The notes beneath the pieces were generated by a model that saw nothing but the letters and a program-made list of their open reading frames with translations, searched no databases and was not told the DNA's origin. Below, one piece after another: positions 16,524-24,808 of a stretch of 64,000 bases of DNA. The stretch comes from Bacteroidota bacterium (lineage in GTDB: Bacteria > Bacteroidota > Bacteroidia > Chitinophagales > Chitinophagaceae): contig JAEZGI010000020.1 in NCBI GenBank assembly GCA_023416995.1, positions 143,319-207,318 on the forward strand. The letters run 5' to 3'. The position numbers and the translations under genes are program-made. How positions within the stretch are numbered: position 1 is the first letter of the stretch; each line of letters opens with the position of its first letter.

Positions 16524-17858
16524 TCAAAGCACAATAGAGACAAGGTAGATCATCAGCAGGCTCACCAATCCCATCCAGATTGTGGATACCGAGTATACCC
16601 TTAACATCGTTTTCATATCGAGTCCGGAAAATTTTGCAATCACCCAAAAATAAGCATCGTTGGCATGGGAGATCATCATCGAACCTGCACCCATGGCAAG
16701 TACACTTAGCAGCCTGCCGTTTTCGGTATCGAGTTGCAAAGCAGGTAACAGGGGAAGCACCACTGATGCCGCAGTGATAATGGCAACCGTTGAAGAACCC
16801 TGTGCGGTTTTCAGTACAAAGGTCAGCAGAAAAGGAAAGAGTATGCCCAGGCTGCCCAGCGCAACGGCGTTTCCAAAATGCTCACCAATTTTTGTGGCGG
16901 CAAGCACTGCTCCAAAAGCGCCGCCGGCACCAATGATCACTAGTATTCCACCGGCTTTTTCTGCCGCATCAGTAAGTAGTTTACCCAACGAAGCAGAGGT
17001 CCATTTTGAACCGGCATTCATCGCCAGCAGCACCCCAACGGCCAGCGCAATTACAGGATCGCCCAGCACCAATATGAGTTGCTGCCAGGGTGTAGGAGCA
17101 GCATTGCCTTCAACAACAGAATGTGCAGCGATCAATAATATCGGAACGACAACCGGCAGAAACGCCTTCAGCGGAGATGGCAGATGCTCATGATCAACAT
17201 CAACATGTTCTTCAACCGTGCGCAGATAAGGAATCTTTTTACCTGCATATTTTGCCCACCAATGCCCGATAAGCATCGCAGGAAAAGCCACAATTACGCC
17301 AATGAGTATCAGCTTTCCAAAGGGAACGGACAATGCGCCTGCAGCAGCCGCGGCGCCGGGGTGCGGGGGAATAAGACAGTGAACGGCATATAAACCGGTG
17401 GCCAGTGAAACACTCATTATAACTATTGAGATACCGGTTCGCCGTGCCAACGACTTATTTAACCCACTTAACACAATATATCCTGAATCACAAAAAATGG
17501 GTAACCCGACCACGAAACCCGTGATGCTCATCGCAAAGGCGGCATATCTTTCACCCACCCGTTTTAGTATATAACCCGCCATCACGCGTGTGCTGCCGGT
17601 ATGTTCAAGCAACACTCCCAGGGCAGTGCCTAATACAATGATGAGCCCCAGCGATTTCATGATATTACCAAAGCCTTCCTTAACAAGATTAACTACTTGT
17701 AATGTAGGGATTTGTACACCCAGGCCAACCACAAAACTGGCAATGATCAGTGCGAAAAAAGCATGTACCCTGAAACGCGTTGTAAGTAGAATGATGATAA
17801 ATATTCCGGCGAGTAATGCAATGATAACCTGAGGCAAAGATGATGTCATGCTCGTCAT
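16524..17858 (-). CDS. GntP family gluconate:H+ symporter
   Basis: A 444-residue polytopic inner-membrane permease with about 12-14 hydrophobic helices. GntP markers include the G-L-P-I-F-C-D-S-G-Y-I-V motif, the H-C-L-I-P-P-H-P-G loop and T-A-Q-G-S-S-T-V-A near the end. The family imports gluconate and related sugar acids. With the downstream aldehyde dehydrogenase it forms a likely sugar-acid uptake and oxidation unit, an inference from adjacency. It is divergent from an Lrp-type regulator gene. Confidence 0.92.
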   Translation of the reverse strand: MTSMTSSLPQVIIALLAGIFIIILLTTRFRVHAFFALIIASFVVGLGVQIPTLQVVNLVKEGFGNIMKSLGLIIVLGTALGVLLEHTGSTRVMAGYILKRVGERYAAFAMSITGFVVGLPIFCDSGYIVLSGLNKSLARRTGISIVIMSVSLATGLYAVHCLIPPHPGAAAAAGALSVPFGKLILIGVIVAFPAMLIGHWWAKYAGKKIPYLRTVEEHVDVDHEHLPSPLKAFLPVVVPILLIAAHSVVEGNAAPTPWQQLILVLGDPVIALAVGVLLAMNAGSKWTSASLGKLLTDAAEKAGGILVIIGAGGAFGAVLAATKIGEHFGNAVALGSLGILFPFLLTFVLKTAQGSSTVAIITAASVVLPLLPALQLDTENGRLLSVLAMGAGSMMISHANDAYFWVIAKFSGLDMKTMLRVYSVSTIWMGLVSLLMIYLVSIVL

Positions 17859-17934
17859 TTACAAGTGAATCATCAAGTTATAACATTTTTTGAAAGCTGA
17901 TCTGCCACATGATAAGAATAATATTTGCATTTAG

Positions 17935-17970
17935 TTTTGACGAACCGAATAAAATTCTTTTATACCTTTG
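17935..17970 (+). promoter_or_regulatory. Candidate promoter of the Lrp-family gene
   Basis: TACCTTTG at 17963-17970 is a perfect TAnnTTTG -7 element, with TTTTG at 17935-17939 giving a 23-base spacer, the upper limit for this group. It lies 36 bases before the ATG at 18007. Confidence 0.5.
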
Positions 17971-18006
17971 AATTCAGAATAAATTTCTCCCCCCAAATGC
18001 TGAATT

Positions 18007-18471
18007 ATGGAAATCACGCTTGACGAAATTGACTGGAAGATTCTTTCATTGCTTCAACCCAATGCCCGGATCACCAATGTTGAAATGGCCAGGCAGTTAG
18101 AGATGGCACCGTCTGCGGTTCTTGAGCGGGTAAAGAAACTTGAGCAAAAGATGGTTATAAAGGGGTATTCCACGCGTATTGACCCGATGGCGGTAAATCA
18201 ACGGTTACTGGCTTTCATCTTTATAAAAGCGTCAGATGGCATGGGTTCATCAGCCACTGGCGAGGCAATTGCGGGTATTGAAGAAGTACAGGAAGTGCAT
18301 CATGTAGCCGGCGAGGATTGTTTCCTGATCAAAGTGCGAACCGCCGACTCGGCATCATTGATGGAGATCATGCGAACAAAGCTGAGCAAAATAAAAAGCA
18401 TTGTTTCTACACGTACAACCATTGTACTTGAAACAGTGAAAGAAGAAAACAACATCGTAATAGCTAAATAG
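18007..18471 (+). CDS. Lrp/AsnC family transcriptional regulator
   Basis: A 154-residue regulator: N-terminal winged HTH (about 4-60, starting L-D-E-I-D-W-K-I-L) and C-terminal RAM ligand-binding domain (about 65-150, with H-H-V-A-G-E-D-C-F-L-I-K-V-R). Lrp proteins respond to amino acids and often control a neighbouring transporter. Six bases downstream starts an EamA exporter gene on the same strand, and gntP is divergent upstream. The likely targets are these two genes. Confidence 0.93.
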   Translation: MEITLDEIDWKILSLLQPNARITNVEMARQLEMAPSAVLERVKKLEQKMVIKGYSTRIDPMAVNQRLLAFIFIKASDGMGSSATGEAIAGIEEVQEVHHVAGEDCFLIKVRTADSASLMEIMRTKLSKIKSIVSTRTTIVLETVKEENNIVIAK

Positions 18472-18477
18472 TAGTTT

Positions 18478-19476
18478 ATGTCGAACATCGTAAAAGCTGC
18501 TCCCTCAAAACTGATGGTGATCCTTGCCTTTGCAGTGGTGTATATTGTTTGGGGATCTACCTATTTTTTTATCAGGCTCGCTATTGAAGATTTTCCTCCA
18601 TTCCTGATGGCAGCTTTACGTTTTGTGGTTGCGGCCGTATTGATGTTCATCTGGTGTGGTTATACAAAGGAAACCTTGTTCAACTGGCAGGATATTAAAC
18701 CGGCAATTGTCAGTGGCTTGTTGATGCTGGGCATTGGTAACGGAGCGGTAGTATGGTCCGAGCAATATCTTGCCAGCAGTCTTGTAGCCATACTTGTATC
18801 AGCAGGGCCTATATGGTTCGTGATGCTCGATAAACGCAACTGGGGTATTAATCTCAAAAGCAAAAGCATCATTACCGGTTTGCTGATTGGTTTTATTGGT
18901 GTGATCGTTTTATTCAGCGAAAATGTAATGGATGCGATTTCCGGCAGTGGTTCTGTATTGCAGATCATTGCTACAGGTTCATTGGTTATCGGATCCATTG
19001 CCTGGGCCGGAGGTTCATTGTATTCAAAATATAAAGCAACCAAAGCTTCAAATGTTGTTAACACAAGCTGGCAAATGCTGAGCGCTGGTGTAGCTTTTAC
19101 GCTGGTCAGTTTAATTTCGGGTGAAACAAAAGGCTTCAGTTTTTCTGCGCCATCAGTAACGGCCTGGTTATCGGTTGGCTACCTGGTTTTTTTCGGAAGT
19201 ATATTGGGTTATAGTTCCTATGTTTGGCTGCTGCGGGTGCGTCCGGCAACGCAGGTAAGCACACACTCATACGTGAATCCAATAGTTGCTGTTCTGCTCG
19301 GTGTATTGTTTGTAGGAGAAGAACTTAGTGTTGTCCAGATTGCCGGGCTCGCCATTATCTTGTTCAGTGTTTTATTGATCAACCTGAATAAATACATGAA
19401 ACCCGCTTCGACAGAGATCATAAAAAAGGAAGCAATACCAGTTAAACAGGCGGCCTACCAAACGGAAGAAGTATAA
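18478..19476 (+). CDS. EamA/DMT family transporter
   Basis: A 332-residue drug/metabolite transporter with ten predicted helices in two EamA repeats (about 12-140 and 160-305). It has the family start V-Y-I-V-W-G-S-T-Y-F and the late N-P-I-V-A-V-L-L-G motif. Close relatives are often amino-acid or metabolite exporters. Cotranscription with an Lrp-type regulator supports amino-acid export, which is inferred. Confidence 0.92.
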   Translation: MSNIVKAAPSKLMVILAFAVVYIVWGSTYFFIRLAIEDFPPFLMAALRFVVAAVLMFIWCGYTKETLFNWQDIKPAIVSGLLMLGIGNGAVVWSEQYLASSLVAILVSAGPIWFVMLDKRNWGINLKSKSIITGLLIGFIGVIVLFSENVMDAISGSGSVLQIIATGSLVIGSIAWAGGSLYSKYKATKASNVVNTSWQMLSAGVAFTLVSLISGETKGFSFSAPSVTAWLSVGYLVFFGSILGYSSYVWLLRVRPATQVSTHSYVNPIVAVLLGVLFVGEELSVVQIAGLAIILFSVLLINLNKYMKPASTEIIKKEAIPVKQAAYQTEEV

Positions 19477-19495
19477 TAATCCAAAACTACCAGCA

Positions 19496-19933
19496 ATGAC
19501 GGATGAGTTTTATATGTCGCACGCTTACAAAGAAGCCCTGAAAGCTTATAATGACGGCGAGGTTCCCGTTGGTGCAGTTGTAGTGATGAACGATCAGATT
19601 ATTGCCCGCGGCCACAACCAGGTAGAACGTTTGAATGATCCGACCGCACATGCTGAAATCATTGCACTTACCTCAGCATTTAATTTCCTCGGCAGTAAAT
19701 ATTTGCCCGGCGCAACCCTATATGTTACGGTTGAACCCTGCCTGATGTGCGCCGGCGCATTGTATTGGAGCAAGATTGCAAGAATAGTGTGGGGAGCCGA
19801 CGATGAAAAAAACGGGCACAGACGTATCACTGATCCACAGTGGCCATTTCATCCAAAAACTGAAGTGGTTAAGGGCATCATGAAAGATGAGTGTGCCCTG
19901 CTTATGAAAGAATTTTTCCGCTCAAAACGATAA
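19496..19933 (+). CDS. tadA: tRNA adenosine(34) deaminase TadA / nucleoside deaminase
   Basis: A 145-residue zinc deaminase with H52-A-E54 and P-C-L-M-C (Cys82, Cys85) zinc-binding motifs and the P-V-G-A-V-V-V start. TadA converts A34 to inosine in tRNA-Arg. Guanine deaminases share this fold, so the tRNA role is the most likely, not proven. A 7-bp interrupted hairpin (19930-19964) overlaps the stop codon. Confidence 0.85.
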   Translation: MTDEFYMSHAYKEALKAYNDGEVPVGAVVVMNDQIIARGHNQVERLNDPTAHAEIIALTSAFNFLGSKYLPGATLYVTVEPCLMCAGALYWSKIARIVWGADDEKNGHRRITDPQWPFHPKTEVVKGIMKDECALLMKEFFRSKR

Positions 19934-19964
19934 ACGACATCACAGTGTCTGCGATGCCGTTTAT
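19930..19964. terminator. Hairpin at the convergent tadA/DUF1080 junction
   Basis: ATAAACG (19930-19936) pairs with CGTTTAT (19958-19964), and ATC/GAT extends the stem after a 2-base mismatch. There is no T run, so termination is uncertain. It overlaps the tadA TAA. Confidence 0.4.
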
Positions 19965-19986
19965 GCATATACGTTAGAAGCAGTAA

Positions 19987-20709
19987 TTACAGCTTACGAA
20001 TCTTGATATTTTTAAAACTCAGCCCGCCGCCGTGATCCTGTAAGGCTATATAACCGGCCTTTGCCATGGCCCAGTCAGCCTTGTCTTTAAATTTACTTTT
20101 TGCCTTCAATTCCAGCCATTCCGGTGTGCCAATGGTAAAATCTGCAACCTTCTCACCATTTAACCAGTGTTCGATGTGCATACCCTTTGCTACGATCTTT
20201 GTGGTATTGTATTCCCCGGCAGGCCTGGACATGATTTTAGCTGGTGGATGCATGGCATAATCAGCGCCGCTTTTCTGCCAGTCTTCCAGCTTTTCGGGAT
20301 AGCCCAGATCATCAATCAACTGGTATTCCGGACCTGATTCATAAGAGGAGCCATATTTTTCAGTGGCCCTGTAAATAATGCCACCGTTCGCACCCTTATC
20401 AACCTTCCAGTCGATCAGGAATTCAAAATCGCCATACATCTCTGAAGTGATAAGATCAGCACGACTTTTCACCCCTTCTGTTTTGCACTTCAACTCACCA
20501 TTTTCTATGAGCCAGCCATCAGACTTTTTATTTTTATAGGTGCGCCAGCCATTCATAGACTTACCATCAAAAAGCAGTTGCCAGCCCTGTTGCTTTTCCT
20601 GTGCAGTAAGCACATTGTCTGCGCCCTGGTAAAAGGAGGTGCTGTCTGTAAAAGACATAACAACAGCCATTGCGGCAACTACCGGTACCACAGCAAATTT
20701 ATTCCACAT
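19987..20709 (-). CDS. DUF1080 (3-keto-disaccharide hydrolase) domain protein
   Basis: A 240-residue exported protein (hydrophobic N-terminal segment, residues 4-21) with a DUF1080 concanavalin-like domain. Motifs: W-Q-L-L-F-D-G-K-S-M-N-G-W at the start, E-N-G-E-L-K-C, G-D-F-E-F-L-I-D-W-K, and G-Y-I-A-L-Q-D-H-G near the end. DUF1080 enzymes cleave 3-keto-glycosides in the periplasm. It is preceded by 46 bases and a Tat-exported Gfo/Idh/MocA oxidoreductase on the same strand, which could produce the 3-keto substrate. The ATG at 20709 replaces a TTG three codons upstream. Confidence 0.9.
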   Translation of the reverse strand: MWNKFAVVPVVAAMAVVMSFTDSTSFYQGADNVLTAQEKQQGWQLLFDGKSMNGWRTYKNKKSDGWLIENGELKCKTEGVKSRADLITSEMYGDFEFLIDWKVDKGANGGIIYRATEKYGSSYESGPEYQLIDDLGYPEKLEDWQKSGADYAMHPPAKIMSRPAGEYNTTKIVAKGMHIEHWLNGEKVADFTIGTPEWLELKAKSKFKDKADWAMAKAGYIALQDHGGGLSFKNIKIRKL

Positions 20710-20755
20710 GTTTATCAATTTATTTTTTAAAAGTTATTATTGATATCCTGCTCTC

Positions 20756-22123
20756 TTAACTGATAAGTTTCATGTTTTTGGGATCCCACTTGATTGGCTT
20801 ATCGTCATAAAAGCTGTCGTTACACAACAATGCCGGAGCAGCCGCCCGATAACCAAACACGGCGTCTTCAATAACAGGTTTACCTCCGCGAATGGCACGG
20901 ATCCAGTTATAATGGTGATCGTAATGTGCGCCCTTATATCCTTTCTCAGCAAGGAACTCTGTGGTTCCGGGTGCAGCCATCTTTTTGCGATCGTAATCTT
21001 TTTCGTACTGACGTTCTGCGAAGTACTTCGCGTAGTTATCCGGTGGCCAGAATTTGTTTTGTGTAAGTGTTACTTTATCCCATTCAACATCCATGGTTCC
21101 TTCATTACCCACAAGACGCAACGAGCTGTTACCACCCGATCCATCAACAAAATTTACTCGCAGTGAAAGATTAAACGCGCCATGTTTTTCTGATGCGGGA
21201 TAATCGAACATTCCAAGCAGGATGTCCGGCACTTCGCGACCATCTTTCCAGTAACGGAGACCGCCGGTTGACATGATCTTTGTTGGCCCGGTAGTGCCTA
21301 CAATTGAATGCAAACTGCTGAACAGGTGTACAAACAGATCACCAGAAACACCGGTACCATAATCTTTGAAACAGCGCCAGCGGAAAAAACGTTTTGCATC
21401 AAAAGGCCGGTTTGGATATTTGTGCAGGAAGCGTTTCCAGTCTACCGTTTTTTCATTACCATCTTCAGGGATATCGTATTGCCATGCGCCGCCTGGTGTA
21501 TTGCGTGCCCAGAATCCTTCTGCATAGTTCAGTTTACCGATAGCACCCGCTTCGAGCAGCTCACGTGCCTTTTCATTACCAAGTGAACTCATACCCTGGC
21601 TGCCTACCTGGAACACCACTTTGTTTTTTGCCTGCGCAGCCAACACTTCGGGACCTTCTGTTATATCATGCACCATTGGTTTTTCACAATACACTGCTTT
21701 ACCAGCATTCATTGCTGCAACCGAGATGTCTTTGTGCCAGTGATCAGGAGTCGCAACTATAACTGCGTCGATATCTTTTCTTGAAAGAATTTCACGGTAA
21801 TCTTTCGTAACAAATATGTCGTTGCCGTACTTTTTCTTTGCGTCCTGGAGGCGCCCATCATAAAGGTCACATGCCGCAATAAGTTTCACACCAGGAATCG
21901 ATGTGCAGGTTCTGGCATCTTCATTGCCCATACCACCCGCACCAATTAATGCTATCTGTACATTGTCGTTTGCGCTGAAATGTTCCCTTTTCATCCATTC
22001 AATATGCTGTTGCTCTTCAGCTGCGCTGGCAAATGATGGAATGATGGTAGCCGCGGCAACACCCTTGCTCACTTTCTGGATAAAACTCCGGCGGGAATTA
22101 CCGGTTGTCGAACTTTTGCTCAT
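20756..22123 (-). CDS. Gfo/Idh/MocA family oxidoreductase, Tat-exported
   Basis: A 455-residue NAD(P)-dependent oxidoreductase. The N-terminus carries a twin-arginine signal (S-R-R-S-F-I-Q-K then a hydrophobic stretch ending A-S-A-A). The Rossmann loop G-A-G-G-M-G-N follows, then the C-E-K-P catalytic-lysine motif. Export by Tat fits an enzyme that folds with its nucleotide cofactor before export. With the DUF1080 hydrolase it probably oxidises glycosides at C3 before cleavage. The ATG at 22123 opens the Tat signal; the longer frame starts on TTG. Confidence 0.9.
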   Translation of the reverse strand: MSKSSTTGNSRRSFIQKVSKGVAAATIIPSFASAAEEQQHIEWMKREHFSANDNVQIALIGAGGMGNEDARTCTSIPGVKLIAACDLYDGRLQDAKKKYGNDIFVTKDYREILSRKDIDAVIVATPDHWHKDISVAAMNAGKAVYCEKPMVHDITEGPEVLAAQAKNKVVFQVGSQGMSSLGNEKARELLEAGAIGKLNYAEGFWARNTPGGAWQYDIPEDGNEKTVDWKRFLHKYPNRPFDAKRFFRWRCFKDYGTGVSGDLFVHLFSSLHSIVGTTGPTKIMSTGGLRYWKDGREVPDILLGMFDYPASEKHGAFNLSLRVNFVDGSGGNSSLRLVGNEGTMDVEWDKVTLTQNKFWPPDNYAKYFAERQYEKDYDRKKMAAPGTTEFLAEKGYKGAHYDHHYNWIRAIRGGKPVIEDAVFGYRAAAPALLCNDSFYDDKPIKWDPKNMKLIS

Positions 22124-22244
22124 ATTGGTTTGCAAATGATTTGATTAACAATATTTTTTCGTCGGGTAATTTACTATAAAATCGTTGTCACCACTCAAAT
22201 AAATGAGTTTTTAAAGGTGGCCATGTTTTTGATACGAAGACAGG

Positions 22245-22273
22245 TTTGCCGCTTCACTGAATCTTTATATTTG
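22245..22273 (+). promoter_or_regulatory. sod promoter P1
   Basis: TTTG at 22245-22248 and TATATTTG at 22266-22273, with a 17-base spacer, match the Bacteroidota -33/-7 pair. The TTTG that ends this -7 element is also the -33 element of P2. Confidence 0.65.
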
Positions 22274-22300
22274 AGAATCAACCTAACAGGGCTAAATTTG
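22270..22300 (+). promoter_or_regulatory. sod promoter P2
   Basis: TTTG at 22270-22273, a 19-base spacer and TAAATTTG at 22293-22300: a full-consensus Bacteroidota promoter, with the -7 element ending 63 bases before the sod ATG. Confidence 0.75.
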
Positions 22301-22363
22301 TTATACCTATTAGATTGAAAAACATCAAAGCTCTTTTTATCATTAATCTTTAATATTAGAATT

Positions 22364-22972
22364 ATGGCTTTTACACTCCCTGCGCTTCCATATGCGCACG
22401 ACGCTCTCGAACCACATATTGATAGTCAAACCATGCAGATTCACCATGGTAAACACCATCAAGCTTATGTCGATAATTTGAACAAAGCGGTTGCAGGTAC
22501 GCCTAATGAAAATAAATCTTTAGAGGAATTAGTTAAAGTTGCAGGCACTATCAGCCCTGCAGTTCGCAACAACGGTGGTGGTCACTGGAATCACAGCTTC
22601 TTCTGGGAAATACTTGCTCCCAATGCAGGCGGTGCACCTACGGGCAAAATCGGAGAAGCTATCAACAGCACATTTGGTTCTTTTGATGCGTTCAAAGAAA
22701 AATTCAATGCAGCAGGCGCAACCCGCTTTGGATCAGGCTGGGCCTGGCTTATCGTTAAAGATGGTAAATTGGAAGTAACTTCAACACCAAACCAGGATAA
22801 TCCTTTAATGGATGTTGCTGAAGTGAAAGGTACCCCGGTAGTAGGAGTAGATGTATGGGAACATGCATACTACCTGAAATATCAGAACAGACGCCCGGAA
22901 TATCTTGCAGCTTTCTGGAACGCTGTTAACTGGAACAAAGTGAACGAGCATTTCGAAAAAGCCTCGAAATAA
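22364..22972 (+). CDS. sodA: Superoxide dismutase, Mn-type signature
   Basis: Converts superoxide to oxygen and hydrogen peroxide. The 202-residue protein has the four metal ligands His27, His77, Asp163 and His167 (in D-V-W-E-H-A-Y-Y). G-G-H-W-N-H and N-Q-D-N-P-L-M are the Gly and Gln positions typical of Mn-type enzymes, although cambialistic use of iron is possible in Bacteroidota. There is no signal peptide, so it acts in the cytosol. Two overlapping promoters lie upstream and a strong terminator follows at 22996-23024, so it is a single-gene unit. Confidence 0.95.
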   Translation: MAFTLPALPYAHDALEPHIDSQTMQIHHGKHHQAYVDNLNKAVAGTPNENKSLEELVKVAGTISPAVRNNGGGHWNHSFFWEILAPNAGGAPTGKIGEAINSTFGSFDAFKEKFNAAGATRFGSGWAWLIVKDGKLEVTSTPNQDNPLMDVAEVKGTPVVGVDVWEHAYYLKYQNRRPEYLAAFWNAVNWNKVNEHFEKASK

Positions 22973-22995
22973 TTTTAATCTATTTTTTAAATGGG

Positions 22996-23024
22996 ATCCC
23001 GGTTATAAGCCGGGATTCTTTTTT
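22996..23024 (+). terminator. Rho-independent terminator after sod
   Basis: ATCCCGG (22996-23002) pairs with CCGGGAT (23010-23016), followed by TCTTTTTT. It is 24 bases after the sod stop. Confidence 0.85.
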
Positions 23025-23044
23025 GAACAACATATATTTAGCAC

Positions 23045-23647
23045 ATGAAACAATCAAAGATCTTTTCTGCAGCAATGGCTTCTGCCGCTTTATTATTTAC
23101 TGCTTGTTCAGGTGACACAAAAGAAGTGTTGATCATGTCCAGCGGTAATATAACCTTAGGCGAAAACTCTGTGACCCTTGAGCCGGGTACAAGACATAAT
23201 GAAAAGAAATTGCGCGTTACCGGTGAAACCATATCTATCAAAGGATTTGAAGGTGTTACTGAATTACCGGTTGCGGAAGCGGGATTATATGTACTGAATC
23301 TTAAGAAGGATACGCTTGTAGGAAGTTATCAGCGTGTAGGTGAGGGAACGGGTGAAACAAAAATCTCACGCGAAGTACTGAAGCAGCGGGTTGATAGTCT
23401 TTCGCAATTAATGGTGGGCTCTAACGCAAATGCTGCCAACAGAAATTTTTTCCTCGCTCCGGGTCAGATCACAAAAATCACTGCTAACGGTAATGCCCAG
23501 GTGATTGGACCTTATCTTACCATGCCAACAACATTTGAAGGTGGCAAGGAACATGAGATCTATAAGTTTTATACTAATAAAGAAATGCGTGAAATTGTTG
23601 AGAAGTTAAGACCAATGGTCAGCACTGATTCAACCGGTACCGAATAA
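23045..23647 (+). CDS. Putative lipoprotein of unknown function
   Basis: A 200-residue protein with a lipoprotein signal (hydrophobic 7-19, L-F-T-A-C with Cys21). The mature part is beta-rich, with no family I recognise. It contains a V-L-N-L-K-K-D-T-L-V-G-S-Y segment and a charged tail. It starts 20 bases after the sod terminator T run and ends where a nested hairpin begins. Probably anchored in the periplasm or outer membrane. Confidence 0.7.
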   Translation: MKQSKIFSAAMASAALLFTACSGDTKEVLIMSSGNITLGENSVTLEPGTRHNEKKLRVTGETISIKGFEGVTELPVAEAGLYVLNLKKDTLVGSYQRVGEGTGETKISREVLKQRVDSLSQLMVGSNANAANRNFFLAPGQITKITANGNAQVIGPYLTMPTTFEGGKEHEIYKFYTNKEMREIVEKLRPMVSTDSTGTE

Positions 23648-23656
23648 AACTATTTT

Positions 23657-23699
23657 GATCCGGTGTCAGGGCAAAGCAACTTTGCTAAGGCACCGGATC
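23657..23699. terminator. Nested inverted repeat at the lipoprotein/yidD junction
   Basis: Outer stem: GATCCGGTG (23657-23665) with CACCGGATC (23691-23699). Inner stem: GCAAAG (23671-23676) with CTTTGC (23680-23685). The right outer arm lies inside the last codons of yidD. No long T run is present. The position between two convergent genes suggests a bidirectional terminator. Confidence 0.5.
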
Positions 23700-23915
23700 C
23701 TCTCCATGCCCGCCCCAGGGATGGCAACGTGAGATCCTTTTGATAGAAAGCCAGAATCCTTTAAACAAACCATATTTCTTTAAAGCCTGCAAAGCATAAT
23801 TTGAACAGGTAGGCGTGTACCGGCATTGGGGACCGAGCCATGGCGAAATTACCAGTTGGTAGATCCTGATGAGTGCAATGAATGGATAACTCAATATTTG
23901 AAGTAACTGCCTCAT
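23685..23915 (-). CDS. yidD: Membrane protein insertion efficiency factor YidD
   Basis: A 76-residue amphipathic membrane-associated protein with the YidD signature: [10 protein letters not shown], then [11 protein letters not shown] and C-H-P-W-G-G-H-G. It assists YidC-dependent insertion. It follows rnpA, the usual rpmH-rnpA-yidD order. The ATG at 23915 begins the conserved M-R-Q-L-L-Q; the open frame continues upstream without conserved sequence. Confidence 0.93.
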   Translation of the reverse strand: MRQLLQILSYPFIALIRIYQLVISPWLGPQCRYTPTCSNYALQALKKYGLFKGFWLSIKRISRCHPWGGHGEDPVP

Positions 23916-24000
23916 AATTATCTGACGATCTTCTTTGGCTGCTGTTCGGTTTAGTATGCAGTTTCGAATCAGAAACACTGTTAGCGATTCTGATCCGATA

Positions 24001-24414
24001 CTAGTTTGTTTGATTAATTAATTTATCAATCAGCAATTTCATTTTCTCCTCAACCAGTTTAAGGTCCGGGACTTCTTTGCCGGTGTAAATGATAAAAAGG
24101 ATCATCTTCCCTCCGGTTAATCCGACCTGTTTTTCCAGAGCTGGTTTCTGCTTACGGTATGCCTCCCGCAATAATCTTTTGATCCTGTTACGATCAGCGG
24201 CCTTCTTAAAATTCCGGCTACTGGCACTGAAACCAGCCTGCAGGGTTGCAGTACCAACCAATGGCCGTGCATAGGTAATACGCAACGGGAAAGCTGTGAT
24301 ACTTTTTCCATCGCGGAAGAGTAATTCTATGAGTTTTCGGCTTTTTAGCCGCTCAGTTCTCCCTAAGGTCGCCTGGTTATTAATAATTTTACTTTTTTCA
24401 AAGTTAATAAACAC
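24001..24414 (-). CDS. rnpA: Ribonuclease P protein component
   Basis: Protein subunit of RNase P, which matures the 5' ends of tRNAs. It has [11 protein letters not shown] near the start and the RNR motif region [13 protein letters not shown]. No ATG precedes the conserved part. The longest frame opens on a GTG inside the rpmH terminator hairpin, which is implausible. A GTG at 24414, preceded by GGAG at 24418-24421, gives a 137-residue protein of normal length and is my choice, with some uncertainty. Confidence 0.85.
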   Translation of the reverse strand: MFINFEKSKIINNQATLGRTERLKSRKLIELLFRDGKSITAFPLRITYARPLVGTATLQAGFSASSRNFKKAADRNRIKRLLREAYRKQKPALEKQVGLTGGKMILFIIYTGKEVPDLKLVEEKMKLLIDKLINQTN

Positions 24415-24433
24415 AATCTCCGTCCGCAGAAAC

Positions 24434-24458
24434 AAAAAAAGCCCCACAAATGGGGGCT
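24434..24458 (-). terminator. Terminator between rpmH and rnpA
   Basis: On the minus strand AGCCCC (24458-24453) pairs with GGGGCT (24445-24440) and is followed by seven T. It would end or attenuate rpmH transcripts before rnpA, letting L34 be made in excess over the RNase P protein. Confidence 0.85.
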
Positions 24459-24486
24459 AAGTATTGTTCGATTTGATCTTTCGGTA

Positions 24487-24642
24487 TTATTTTAAGCGGC
24501 TCTCATCAGAAACAGTCAGTTTATGACGTCCCTTTGCTCTACGGCTTGCCAATACTTTGCGACCGTTAGCGGATTGCATACGTTTACGGAATCCGTGAAC
24601 TGATTTACGACGGCGCCTGTGTGGCTGGAATGTGCGTTTCAT
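24487..24642 (-). CDS. rpmH: 50S ribosomal protein L34
   Basis: A 51-residue, very basic protein beginning [13 protein letters not shown] and containing H-G-F-R-K-R-M and [13 protein letters not shown]. These are the invariant L34 motifs. It is slightly longer than the usual 44-46 residues because of an extra C-terminal [12 protein letters not shown] tail, common in Bacteroidota. A consensus promoter lies upstream at 24755-24786 and a terminator follows. Confidence 0.97.
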   Translation of the reverse strand: MKRTFQPHRRRRKSVHGFRKRMQSANGRKVLASRRAKGRHKLTVSDESRLK

Positions 24643-24754
24643 TGTTTTCTTTTTTTAAATTACTAACCCGTTCTGGAATATTGCCTGTGGAGAAACAGGC
24701 ATCATTTCAAACTACAGCACGGGCACCATCCCGTATCTGCCGTGAAAGGGACGG

Positions 24755-24786
24755 CAAAGGTAATACAAAAAGCTTATTTGAGCCAA
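24755..24786 (-). promoter_or_regulatory. rpmH promoter
   Basis: On the minus strand TTG (24786-24784), a 21-base spacer and TACCTTTG (24762-24755) form a Bacteroidota-type promoter with a perfect -7 element. The leader to the rpmH ATG is about 105 bases. Confidence 0.7.
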
Positions 24787-24808
24787 GCAGTTTCCGGCTT
24801 TTTTTCTC

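Noticed and set aside
16510..16647. 46-codon N-terminal extension of the aldehyde dehydrogenase
   Set aside because: It overlaps gntP and matches no family N-terminus; the ATG at 16509 does.
24415..24447. GTG start of rnpA inside the rpmH terminator
   Set aside because: A start codon within a terminator stem is implausible; the GTG at 24414 with GGAG upstream fits the family length.
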